Shown one piece after another: positions 1-7,034 of a DNA stretch of 9,118 nt. Made by a program: the position numbers and the translations under genes. The notes below the pieces were generated by a model. It was not told the origin of the DNA. It made no database searches and saw only the letters and a program-made list of their open reading frames with translations. Positions within the stretch are counted from its first letter, which is position 1. Each line of letters begins with the position of its first letter. The stretch comes from an uncultured Ruminococcus sp. (lineage in GTDB: Bacteria; Bacillota_A; Clostridia; Oscillospirales; Acutalibacteraceae), in contig CADBXH010000091.1 in the NCBI GenBank assembly GCA_902798605.1, positions 1 through 9,118 of the forward strand, given 5' to 3'.

Positions 1-1
1 T

Positions 2-1411
2 TTACGCCAAATGCAAAACATTGATAAGCAATATCCAGCTCAGTCCGTAGTAGGTGATGACCGCTACAAGGTCGTTTATCGTCGTGATAAGCGGGCCCGA
101 GGCTACCGCCGGGTCGACCTTGATCTTCTTGAAAAAGAGCGGGATAAGCGTGCCTACCGCGCTCGATACCACCATAGCTACGAGCAGCGCGAAGCCGATA
201 CAGCCCGACACCGCGAACGAAAAGCCGAAATCGTGCTGTTTGACGAACATAATGTACAGCCCTACGAACACGATCGAGATCGCGCCGAGGATGAGCCCGT
301 TAAAGAATCCGACCCGCGTTTCTTTTATAACGAGCCTGAATTTCTGCGAAAAGCTCAGGTTTTCGTCGGTCAGAACCCTGATAGTCACCGCAAGCGACTG
401 GGTTCCGACGTTACCCGCCATATCGAGTATCAGCGACTGGAACGCCATGATAAGCGTCAGCTGCGCCACGACTTTTTCAAACGAGCCGACGACCGCCGAG
501 ACTATGATTCCCAGTCCGAGCAGAGCGATAAGCCAAGGCAAGCGCTTTTTTATGCTCATCGGAAGGGTCTCCTTCAAGTCCTCCTCCGCGGTAAGACCCG
601 CCAAACGCGCGTAGTCCTCGCCCATCTCGTCATCGACGACTTCGATCAGGCTTTGCGCCGTGATAACGCCGAGCAGTGAGTTTGAGTTGTCGAGCACGGG
701 GATAGACGCCTCGGAGTAATCCTTCAGCTTTTCTATACAGTCGTCAATGCTCTCGTGCGCGTAAACGTACGGAAACGAGGTGACGATAAGATCGTCAAGC
801 GGGGTTTCGCTGTCGGCGGTGATAAGATCCTTTAAGTCGATAGCGCCGTAGTATTCTTCGTTTTCGTCGGTGACAAAAATAGTAGTGATGTTGTCGTTCT
901 TCTTCGCCTGTGAAACAAGCTCCTTCATAGCCTCCTTGACGCTGAGGTTCTCGCGGATAACGATGCAGTTTGTCGTCATCTTGCTTCCTATCTCGTCCTC
1001 GTCAAAGGAAGCGATGAGCTTGATATCCTTCTTGACCTCGGGATTGAGCTCCTCGATGAGCAAAAGGCGTTTTTCCTTGTTTATCTCCATCAGGATATCG
1101 GCGGCGGAATCCGTCTCGAGGTTAGACACCACCTGCGCCGCCTTTTTGATATCCATTTCGTTTATATATTTTGCCGCCTCGTCGTCGTCGAGCCTTTCGA
1201 GCGCGTCCGACAGCATATCGGCGTTAAGGATCCGGTACAGCTTTTTGCGCTCCTGCAAAGTAAGGCTGTCCATAGCCTGAGCTATGTCGCTCCCGTGGTA
1301 ATCCTCCAGCTTTTCAAGCGCCGCCCTGGGCGAGTAGTTGCCCTTGATAACGCGGATTATCTCGCTCTCGTAATCGGGCTTTTCTTCAAAGCCGAGCTTT
1401 TCCTTAGCCAT
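2..1411 (-). CDS. mgtE: MgtE-type Mg2+ channel/transporter
   Basis: Inner-membrane magnesium channel of the MgtE family, gated by cytosolic Mg2+. The 469 residues show the full family layout. An acidic, helical MgtE N domain (about 15-135) comes first, then a CBS-domain pair (about 143-262), the connecting helix (EDYARLAGL, 265-273) and a five-helix membrane domain (about 290-466). The family signatures are present: GNVGTQ at 333-338 and DPAVASGP at 433-440, followed by TTIND with D447. D447 matches the pore Asp (D432 in the Thermus protein, from memory). The protein is complete: the stop lies at positions 2-4, and the ATG at 1409-1411 has an AAGGAG ribosome site (1421-1426) 9 nt upstream. 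It lies 35 nt behind the small secreted-protein gene, so it is probably co-transcribed from the promoter near 1783-1811. No M-box magnesium riboswitch is visible. Family assignment is firm; the exact ion preference is known only for relatives. Confidence 0.96.
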   Translation of the reverse strand: MAKEKLGFEEKPDYESEIIRVIKGNYSPRAALEKLEDYHGSDIAQAMDSLTLQERKKLYRILNADMLSDALERLDDDEAAKYINEMDIKKAAQVVSNLETDSAADILMEINKEKRLLLIEELNPEVKKDIKLIASFDEDEIGSKMTTNCIVIRENLSVKEAMKELVSQAKKNDNITTIFVTDENEEYYGAIDLKDLITADSETPLDDLIVTSFPYVYAHESIDDCIEKLKDYSEASIPVLDNSNSLLGVITAQSLIEVVDDEMGEDYARLAGLTAEEDLKETLPMSIKKRLPWLIALLGLGIIVSAVVGSFEKVVAQLTLIMAFQSLILDMAGNVGTQSLAVTIRVLTDENLSFSQKFRLVIKETRVGFFNGLILGAISIVFVGLYIMFVKQHDFGFSFAVSGCIGFALLVAMVVSSAVGTLIPLFFKKIKVDPAVASGPLITTINDLVAVITYYGLSWILLINVLHLA

Positions 1412-1446
1412 ACAGCATCTCTCCTTTACGCAATTTTATGTAAATC

Positions 1447-1743
1447 CTAACTTTTCTTAAAATGATCTGTTATTTCTGCCGAATTTTTTTGGATATCTAT
1501 CGCGGTCGTAACACCGTTATCCCACGGCGGCTGAGTCAGAATACTGCTCAAATCACCTGTTGAGCCGCTTCCGCTGATGGTGAGCACCTTGTCCTCTACC
1601 GACCAGGTACAGTCACCCGTTGTGCCGCTCGAAGCGGATACGGAATATGAGCTGTCCTCAGCGGCAAAGGCTGTAACGCTCACCGCCGAAAACGCAAGCA
1701 TCAAAGCTAATATTATCGCGATAGTTTTAGTAAAAGCCTTCAT
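1447..1743 (-). CDS. short secreted protein, N-terminal remnant of an LRR/BspA-like surface protein
   Basis: Ninety-eight residues with a clear signal peptide: MKAF-TK, a hydrophobic core (about 8-23), and a likely cleavage after AFA or AFAA (residues 25-28). The mature part reads CTWSVEDKVLTISGSGSTGD and then PPWDNGV. This matches the block (C-x-W plus LTISGxG, then PW) that precedes leucine-rich repeats in secreted BspA-like proteins of gut clostridia. The tail IDIQKNSAEITDHFKKS resembles the start of a first LRR (I-x-I plus x-EI-x-x-x-F) and then hits a TAG stop, so the repeats and any anchor are missing. The expression signals are intact: AAGGAGG lies about 7 nt before ATG, with a promoter at 1783-1811. 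I read it as a truncated gene that may still yield a small exported peptide. A genuine short exported protein cannot be excluded. No function is assigned. Confidence 0.75.
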   Translation of the reverse strand: MKAFTKTIAIILALMLAFSAVSVTAFAAEDSSYSVSASSGTTGDCTWSVEDKVLTISGSGSTGDLSSILTQPPWDNGVTTAIDIQKNSAEITDHFKKS

Positions 1744-1782
1744 AGAAAAGCCTCCTTACAGCAAAATATTATTTACATATAA

Positions 1783-1811
1783 ATAATAACACAATCGCGC
1801 CGATTTATCAA
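1783..1811 (-). promoter_or_regulatory. sigma-A-type promoter for the secreted-protein/mgtE unit
   Basis: Read on the minus strand, TTGATA (1806-1811) and TATTAT (1783-1788) are separated by exactly 17 nt. Each hexamer matches five of six consensus positions. The predicted start near 1776 leaves a leader of about 33 nt before the ATG at 1743, containing the AAGGAGG site. A second, weaker pair (TTGTGT 1789-1794, TAATAT 1766-1771) would start inside the ribosome site and is less likely. No operator was recognised. Confidence 0.65.
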
Positions 1812-1812
1812 T

Positions 1813-1877
1813 GACTTTTTATCATTTAAAGCCTCCCCCGTAACAAGTGACGGGGGAGCCTATAAAAGTCTTTTTTT
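1813..1877 (+). terminator. composite hairpin followed by a T-run (terminator-like) between divergent promoters
   Basis: The inner stem pairs GCCTCCCCCGT (1831-1841) with ACGGGGGAGCC (1851-1860, starting at A1850), with one mismatch and an 8-nt loop. An outer stem pairs GACTTTTTAT (1813-1822) with ATAAAAGTC (1862-1870), with one bulged T. Seven T residues (1871-1877) follow at once. Read rightward this has the shape of an intrinsic terminator, but no plus-strand gene lies upstream in the window. It may be left from a lost gene, insulate the two divergent promoters, or be a small mobile-repeat relic. Read leftward there is no good T-run. Confidence 0.6.
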
Positions 1878-1881
1878 CCTG

Positions 1882-1910
1882 TTGCCAACAAGACTAAAAT
1901 ATGCTAATAT
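1882..1910 (+). promoter_or_regulatory. sigma-A-type extended -10 promoter for the feoAB operon
   Basis: TTGCCA (1882-1887; five of six) and TAATAT (1905-1910; four of six) are 17 nt apart, and a TG-C extension (1902-1904) precedes the -10. The predicted start near 1917 gives a leader of about 27 nt. GGAG at 1935-1938 lies 5 nt before the feoAB ATG. Relatives of feo are usually iron-repressed by Fur or DtxR-type regulators. Only a weak AT-rich dyad (about 1908-1926) overlaps the start region, so no operator is claimed. Confidence 0.7.
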
Positions 1911-1943
1911 TATTTTGAATAAATATATGCTTACGGAGTAATT

Positions 1944-4292
1944 ATGGGTACTTTAAAAAATGTAAAAATCGGAGAGACCGTTCGCGTCACAAAGCTCAAC
2001 GGAGAGGGCGCGCTGCGGCAGCATTTTCTGGATATGGGCGTGATCCCCGGCGCGGAGATCACAGTGGTGAAGTTCGCCCCCCGCGGCGACCCTATGGAGC
2101 TGCTTATCCACGGCTACAAGCTGACGCTCAGGCTTGACGACGCGGATAAGATCGAGGTCGAGCCCGCCGAAAAGAAAGCCGAAACATCACATCACGAACG
2201 CAGTTATAAAACCACCAGCCACCCGGGACTCGGCGAGGGCGGTAAATATCACCCAAAGGGCAGCGGCGATCCCCTGCCCGAGGGAACGACTCTGACCTTC
2301 GCGCTCGTCGGCAACCAAAACTGCGGAAAGACCACGCTGTTTAACCAGCTGACGGGAGCTAACCAGCACGTCGGCAACTTCCCCGGAGTCACCGTTGACC
2401 GCAAGGACGGCGTTATAAAGGAGCACCCCGAAACGCTCGTGACCGACCTGCCGGGAATATACTCGATGTCGCCGTATACCAGCGAAGAGATAGTATCGCG
2501 CAACTTTGTGCTTGAAGAAAAGCCCAAGGCGATAATCAATATAGTCGACTCAACAAATATCGAGCGCAACCTGTACCTGACTATGCAGCTTTTGGAAATG
2601 GACGTTCCTATGGTTGTCGCGCTCAATATGATGGACGAGCTGACCTCTAACGGCGGCTCGATAGACGTTAACGAAATGGAGCGCAGGCTGGGCGTGCCTG
2701 TGGTGCCGATCTCCGCCGCAAAGAACGAGGGCGTTGACGAGCTTGTCGAGCACGCGGTACATATAGCTCATTATCAGGAAAAACCCGTCGCGCAAGACTA
2801 CTGCGACGCTTCATACAACGGCGGCGCGGTTCACCGCGCCCTGCACGGCATCAGCCATTTGATTGAGGATCACGCCAAAAAGGCGGGCATCCCCCTGCGC
2901 TTTGCCGCGAGCAAGGTGATCGAGGGCGATGAGCTGATATTAAAGCAGCTTAAATTAGAGCAAAACGAGCTCGAGATGATAGAGCACATAGTTTTGCAGA
3001 TGGAAAAGGAGCGCGGGCTTGACCGAGCCGCGGCGATCGCGGATATGCGCTTCGGCTTTATCCAAAAGGTCTGCGAGCAGACCGTCACCAAGCCGAAGGT
3101 CAGCAAGGAGAGTATACGTTCCGAAAAAATAGATAAGATACTGACCGGCAAGTTCACCGCCGTACCGATGTTCATCCTCATTATGGGCGCGGTGTTCTTC
3201 CTCACCTTCAACGTGATCGGCGGAACGCTGCAAAACCTGCTCGGCTGGGGGATCGACAGCCTGACCGCCGTTGTCGACAATGCGCTGACTCAAGCGGGAG
3301 TCAACGATGTCATCCACGGGCTTGTAATTGAGGGCATCTTTAACGGCGTAGGCAGTGTGCTCAGCTTCCTGCCGATAATCGTGACGCTGTTTTTCTTCCT
3401 CTCTCTGCTCGAGGACAGCGGATATATCGCACGGGTCGCGTTCGTTATGGATAAATCCCTGCGAAAGCTCGGGCTCTCGGGCAGGAGCATCGTGCCTATG
3501 CTGATAGGCTTCGGCTGCACCGTGCCGGCGGTTATGTCAACGCGGACTCTGCCGAGTGAACGCGACAGAAAAATGACGATCTTGCTCACGCCGTTTATGA
3601 GCTGCTCGGCAAAGATGCCGATATTCGCGTTTTTTGTTGACGCGTTTTTCCCGAGCCACAAGTGGCTGATAATGCTCGGGCTGTACCTGCTCGGTATCGT
3701 GCTCGGTATAGCTATGGCGGTCATTTTCAAGAGCACGCTGTTCAGGGGCGGCGCGGTGCCGTTTGTAATGGAGCTGCCCAACTACCGCTTGCCGGGCGCA
3801 AAAAATGTCTCCCAACTTTTGTGGGAAAAGGCAAAGGACTTTTTGTCAAGGGCGTTCACGGTCATCTTGATAGCTACGATAATAATCTGGCTGCTGCGCA
3901 GCTTTGATCTGCGCTTTGCGCTTGTACAAAACCCCGAGGACAGCATACTCGCCAAAATATCGGGCTTGTTCGTGCCGATAATGGCGCCGCTCGGCTTGGG
4001 CGACTGGCGGATATGCACCTCGCTGATAAGCGGATTTATGGCAAAGGAAAGCGTGGTTTCGACCTTCAACGTGCTGTTCGGCGAGAATATAAACTCGGTA
4101 ATGACGACCGCCTCGGCGGCGGCTATGCTCGTGTTTTCGCTGCTCTATACACCGTGCGTCGCGGCGATAGCTTCTATCAAGCGCGAGCTCGGATTAAAAT
4201 GGTCGATCGGCGTTATAGTCTGGCAGTGCGTTATCGCGTGGGTAGTCGCGAGCATCGTGCATTTGATCGTAATGCTTTTCACGGGGGTATAA
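1944..4292 (+). CDS. feoB: FeoA-FeoB fusion ferrous iron transporter
   Basis: GTP-driven Fe2+ uptake protein of the cytoplasmic membrane, 782 residues. Residues 1-75 are a FeoA-like SH3 domain (LRQHFLDMGVIPGAEI is its signature). A His-containing linker (about 76-112; H83, H84, H93, H103) follows. The FeoB G domain then begins, with P-loop GNQNCGKTT (123-131), the switch I region FPGVT (146-150), DLPG (168-171), NMMD (228-231) and SAAKNEG (257-263). After a helical segment (about 290-395) comes the membrane part from about 403 to 780. It holds the two inverted gate cores, with Cys in GFGCTVP (C525), SCSAKMP (C554) and YTPCVA (C738). All G motifs are intact, so it should be active. FeoA and FeoB are usually separate genes; here the regulator is joined to the transporter. 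The gene is first in an operon, abutting the next gene with no gap. The short ribosome site is GGAG at 1935-1938. Confidence 0.97.
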   Translation: MGTLKNVKIGETVRVTKLNGEGALRQHFLDMGVIPGAEITVVKFAPRGDPMELLIHGYKLTLRLDDADKIEVEPAEKKAETSHHERSYKTTSHPGLGEGGKYHPKGSGDPLPEGTTLTFALVGNQNCGKTTLFNQLTGANQHVGNFPGVTVDRKDGVIKEHPETLVTDLPGIYSMSPYTSEEIVSRNFVLEEKPKAIINIVDSTNIERNLYLTMQLLEMDVPMVVALNMMDELTSNGGSIDVNEMERRLGVPVVPISAAKNEGVDELVEHAVHIAHYQEKPVAQDYCDASYNGGAVHRALHGISHLIEDHAKKAGIPLRFAASKVIEGDELILKQLKLEQNELEMIEHIVLQMEKERGLDRAAAIADMRFGFIQKVCEQTVTKPKVSKESIRSEKIDKILTGKFTAVPMFILIMGAVFFLTFNVIGGTLQNLLGWGIDSLTAVVDNALTQAGVNDVIHGLVIEGIFNGVGSVLSFLPIIVTLFFFLSLLEDSGYIARVAFVMDKSLRKLGLSGRSIVPMLIGFGCTVPAVMSTRTLPSERDRKMTILLTPFMSCSAKMPIFAFFVDAFFPSHKWLIMLGLYLLGIVLGIAMAVIFKSTLFRGGAVPFVMELPNYRLPGAKNVSQLLWEKAKDFLSRAFTVILIATIIIWLLRSFDLRFALVQNPEDSILAKISGLFVPIMAPLGLGDWRICTSLISGFMAKESVVSTFNVLFGENINSVMTTASAAAMLVFSLLYTPCVAAIASIKRELGLKWSIGVIVWQCVIAWVVASIVHLIVMLFTGV

Positions 4293-4433
4293 ATGAACTG
4301 GATAGATATACTTATCGTTGCGCTGATAGTTTTGGCTTTGGCGGCGGCGATAATCGGAATAGTAAAGAAAAAGAAACGCGGCTGCGGCGGCTGTTGTGAG
4401 GGCTGTCCGATGAGCTGCAAGCACAGGAAATAA
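4293..4433 (+). CDS. FeoB-associated Cys-rich membrane peptide
   Basis: Forty-six residues starting at the base directly after the feoAB stop codon, so translation is probably coupled; the only ribosome-site-like sequence is a G-run at 4283-4287. The sequence shows one hydrophobic helix (about 4-24), a basic stop-transfer run KKKKR (25-29), then a Cys cluster with C31, C34, C35, C38 and C42 in the pattern CGGCCEGCPMSC, and a short basic tail. This is the layout of the small FeoB-associated Cys-rich membrane family found after feoB in many Firmicutes. The positive-inside rule puts the Cys cluster in the cytoplasm, where it could bind iron coming through FeoB; that role is inference. Assignment rests on layout and position. 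Confidence 0.9.
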   Translation: MNWIDILIVALIVLALAAAIIGIVKKKKRGCGGCCEGCPMSCKHRK

Positions 4434-4435
4434 TT

Positions 4436-7024
4436 ATGAAAAAACGTATCGTTGCCGGGATCTTGGCTCATGTCGATTCCGGCAAAACGACTTTATCCGA
4501 GGCTATGCTCTACTGCTCCGGCAGTATCCAGCGGCTCGGCAGGGTCGACCACAAAAACTCATTCCTCGACACCTTCGCTTTGGAGCGGTCAAGAGGGATC
4601 ACGATATTTTCAAAGCAGGCGGTGTTCAAGTTCAAAAACACCGAATTTTACCTGCTCGACACCCCGGGGCACGTTGACTTTTCCGCCGAGACGGAACGCG
4701 CGCTCAGGGTGCTCGACTACGCCGTTTTGGTGATAAGCGGCACCGACGGCGTTCAAAGCCACACCCAAACGCTATGGAAGCTGCTCAAAAAGTACGATGT
4801 TCCGTGCTTTATCTTCGTCAACAAAATGGACTTAGACGGCGCTGACAAGTATACGGTGTTCAAACAGCTAAAGCAAAAGCTCAGCGACAACTGCGTTGAC
4901 TTTGACGATCAACGCAGCGAGAGCTTTTTTGAAAACACCGCGCTGTGCTCTGACGAATTACTCAGCGAATACTACGACAGCGGCTCTCTTAAAGCCGAGA
5001 GCATTTCTGCGGCGATAAAAAACCGCGAGGTCTTCCCCTGTATGTTCGGCTCGGCGCTGAAGCTAAAGGGCGTTGAGGAGTTTTTGGACTGCATTGACCG
5101 CTGCGCCGTTCAGCCTGCTCACGGCGATGAGTTCGGCGCGAAGGTCTATAAAATTTCCGAGGACAGCAAGGGCGCTCGGCTGACGTTTATGAAGATAACG
5201 GGCGGCACGCTTAATGTCCGCGACGTTTTACAAAGCGATAAAAACACCGAAAACGAAAAGGTCGGTCAGATACGCATATACTCGGGCGACAAATTCACTC
5301 AGGCGGACCGCGCCGAAGCGGGCACGGTCTGCGCGGTCACGGGTATCAGCTTTACCCGCCCGGGCGACGGGCTTGGTTTTGAAAAGACATCACCTCTCCC
5401 CTTTCTTGAACCCGTGCTGACCTACCGCGTGGAGCTGCCCGAAGGCATTGACGAGCACACTGCTATGCAGAAGCTCAAAATACTCGAGGGCGAGGACCCG
5501 ACGCTCAACGTCGTGCTCAGCGAGCGCGGCGAGATACTTGTTCAGCTGATGGGCGACATACAGCTCGAGGTCTTGCAGACCATCATAAAAGACCGCTTCG
5601 GCTTTGAAGTAAATTTCGGTAAAGGAAATATAATTTATAAAGAAACGATAGAAAACACGGTCGAGGGCGTGGGTCACTTTGAACCCCTGCGCCACTACGC
5701 CGAGGTGCACCTGATACTAAAACCGCTCAAACGCGACAGCGGACTGGTGTTCAAGACCGACTGCCGCGAGGACAGCCTCGACAAAAACTGGCAGCGGCTT
5801 ATCCTCACCCACCTATACGAAAAAACGCATATAGGCGTGCTGACTGGCTCGCCGATAACGGATATCGAGATCTCGCTCGTGTCGGGCAAGGCGCACACAA
5901 AGCACACCGAGGGCGGAGATTTTCGCCAGGCTACCTACCGCGCGGTGCGGCAGGGGCTCAGGAGCGCGCAGAGCGTTCTGCTCGAGCCTGTCTATGACTT
6001 TTCGCTTGAGGTTCCAAATGACTGCGTCGGCAGGGCGATGACCGATATCCAACGTATGAGCGGCACGATAGATCCTCCCGAGCAGGAGGGCGATCACGTC
6101 ATTCTGACCGGTACGGCTCCCGTGTCCGAAATGCGCGGCTATGCCCGCGAGCTCAGCGGCTACACCAAGGGCAAAGGTCGGCTGTTCTGCTCGTTAAAGG
6201 GCTACGAGCCGTGCCATAATCAGGAGGAAATAATCGAAAAATTCGGCTACGATCCCGACGCGGACACCGACAACCCCTGCGACTCCGTCTTTTGCTCACA
6301 CGGCGCGGGTCACACTGTAAAGTGGGACAAGGTGCGCGGATATATGCACCTGCCCTCAGCGCTCGAAAGCAGCAAAAAGGTTGAGGAAATTTCCTACAGC
6401 GCCGAGGCTTCTCACCCGCTCGACCGCTACAAAAACCAAAAGGACATCTTCGCGCTCGACAAGGAGCTGGTGAAGATTTTTGAGCAGACCTACGGCTCGG
6501 CAAAGCCGCGCAAAAGCGATGAGGTCAAGCGGCATTTTAAGTCTGAAAACATACCTCAAAAGTCCAAAAAATACAAAAAGCCGCCCAAATTTGACGGCAC
6601 TGAGTATGTGCTTGTAGACGGCTACAACGTAATATTCTCCTGGGAGAACCTCAAAAAGCTCGCCGAGGGCAGCGTTGACGCGGCGCGGTCTGCGCTGGTA
6701 AACATCCTCTGCAATTTTCAGGGCTACAGAAAATGCGAGCTCATTCTCGTTTTTGACGCGTACAAGGTCAAGGGCGGTCGCGAGATCGAGAAAGTCAACG
6801 GCATAACCATTGTCTACACCAAGGAAGCCGAAACCGCCGATATGTACATCGAAAAGGCGTCCTACAAGCTCTCAAAAAACAACAAGGTCAGGGTAGTCAC
6901 CTCAGACGGAATGGAACAGCTGATAATCCTCGGCAACGGCGCGCTGCGCGTCCCCTCGCAATCGTTTTATGATGAGGTAAAGCAGGCGGAAAGTGAGATA
7001 AGGGCGTTGATTTCAGAGAGTTAA
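4436..7024 (+). CDS. Tet(M)/EF-G-like ribosomal GTPase fused to a Rae1/YacP-like NYN endoribonuclease domain
   Basis: The protein has 862 residues; plain Tet(M) proteins have about 640. The N-terminal part follows Tet(M)/EF-G: P-loop AHVDSGKTT (11-19), switch I RGIT (53-56), DTPGH (75-79), NKMD (129-132), GSA (205-207). Domains II-III and the domain IV/V region run to about 640, including GDFRQATYRAVRQGL (494-508). A linker with a conserved-looking ELVKIFEQTYG block (677-687) and a Lys-rich stretch (about 690-717) follows. Residues 722-860 match the NYN fold of Bacillus Rae1: VDGYN (727-731), LVFDAYKVKG (771-780), TKEAETAD (795-802), TSDGMEQ (822-828) and GNGALR (833-838). D728 and D802 align with the Rae1 acidic residues D7 and D81, so the nuclease site looks intact. 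Rae1 cuts mRNA in the ribosomal A site; the inferred role is GTPase-guided rescue or cleavage on stalled ribosomes. It starts 2 nt after the Cys-rich peptide gene, with a weak AGGA site. Confidence 0.9.
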   Translation: MKKRIVAGILAHVDSGKTTLSEAMLYCSGSIQRLGRVDHKNSFLDTFALERSRGITIFSKQAVFKFKNTEFYLLDTPGHVDFSAETERALRVLDYAVLVISGTDGVQSHTQTLWKLLKKYDVPCFIFVNKMDLDGADKYTVFKQLKQKLSDNCVDFDDQRSESFFENTALCSDELLSEYYDSGSLKAESISAAIKNREVFPCMFGSALKLKGVEEFLDCIDRCAVQPAHGDEFGAKVYKISEDSKGARLTFMKITGGTLNVRDVLQSDKNTENEKVGQIRIYSGDKFTQADRAEAGTVCAVTGISFTRPGDGLGFEKTSPLPFLEPVLTYRVELPEGIDEHTAMQKLKILEGEDPTLNVVLSERGEILVQLMGDIQLEVLQTIIKDRFGFEVNFGKGNIIYKETIENTVEGVGHFEPLRHYAEVHLILKPLKRDSGLVFKTDCREDSLDKNWQRLILTHLYEKTHIGVLTGSPITDIEISLVSGKAHTKHTEGGDFRQATYRAVRQGLRSAQSVLLEPVYDFSLEVPNDCVGRAMTDIQRMSGTIDPPEQEGDHVILTGTAPVSEMRGYARELSGYTKGKGRLFCSLKGYEPCHNQEEIIEKFGYDPDADTDNPCDSVFCSHGAGHTVKWDKVRGYMHLPSALESSKKVEEISYSAEASHPLDRYKNQKDIFALDKELVKIFEQTYGSAKPRKSDEVKRHFKSENIPQKSKKYKKPPKFDGTEYVLVDGYNVIFSWENLKKLAEGSVDAARSALVNILCNFQGYRKCELILVFDAYKVKGGREIEKVNGITIVYTKEAETADMYIEKASYKLSKNNKVRVVTSDGMEQLIILGNGALRVPSQSFYDEVKQAESEIRALISES

Positions 7025-7034
7025 CGGGATAAAA

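Noticed and set aside
11..679. Long plus-strand open frame opposite mgtE (and a second at 54-614)
   Set aside because: They lie antisense to a well-conserved membrane gene, give low-complexity Arg/Asp- or Ser-rich products, and have no ribosome site; they are shadows of a GC-biased coding strand.
1412..1446. M-box magnesium riboswitch upstream of mgtE
   Set aside because: Only 35 nt separate mgtE from the upstream gene, and the leader from the predicted start near 1776 to the small gene is about 33 nt; neither can hold the conserved M-box core.
1906..1928. Fur/DtxR box over the feoAB start
   Set aside because: The AT-rich dyad around ATTATTTTGAATAAAT matches its own complement at only about two thirds of positions and does not fit the Fur 7-1-7 pattern well.
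4436..6350. Housekeeping elongation factor G (fusA) or bona fide tetracycline resistance tetM
   Set aside because: Motifs such as the short G domain and LERSRGITI fit the Tet(M) branch rather than fusA. The domain IV loop and the nuclease fusion speak against a simple resistance protein.
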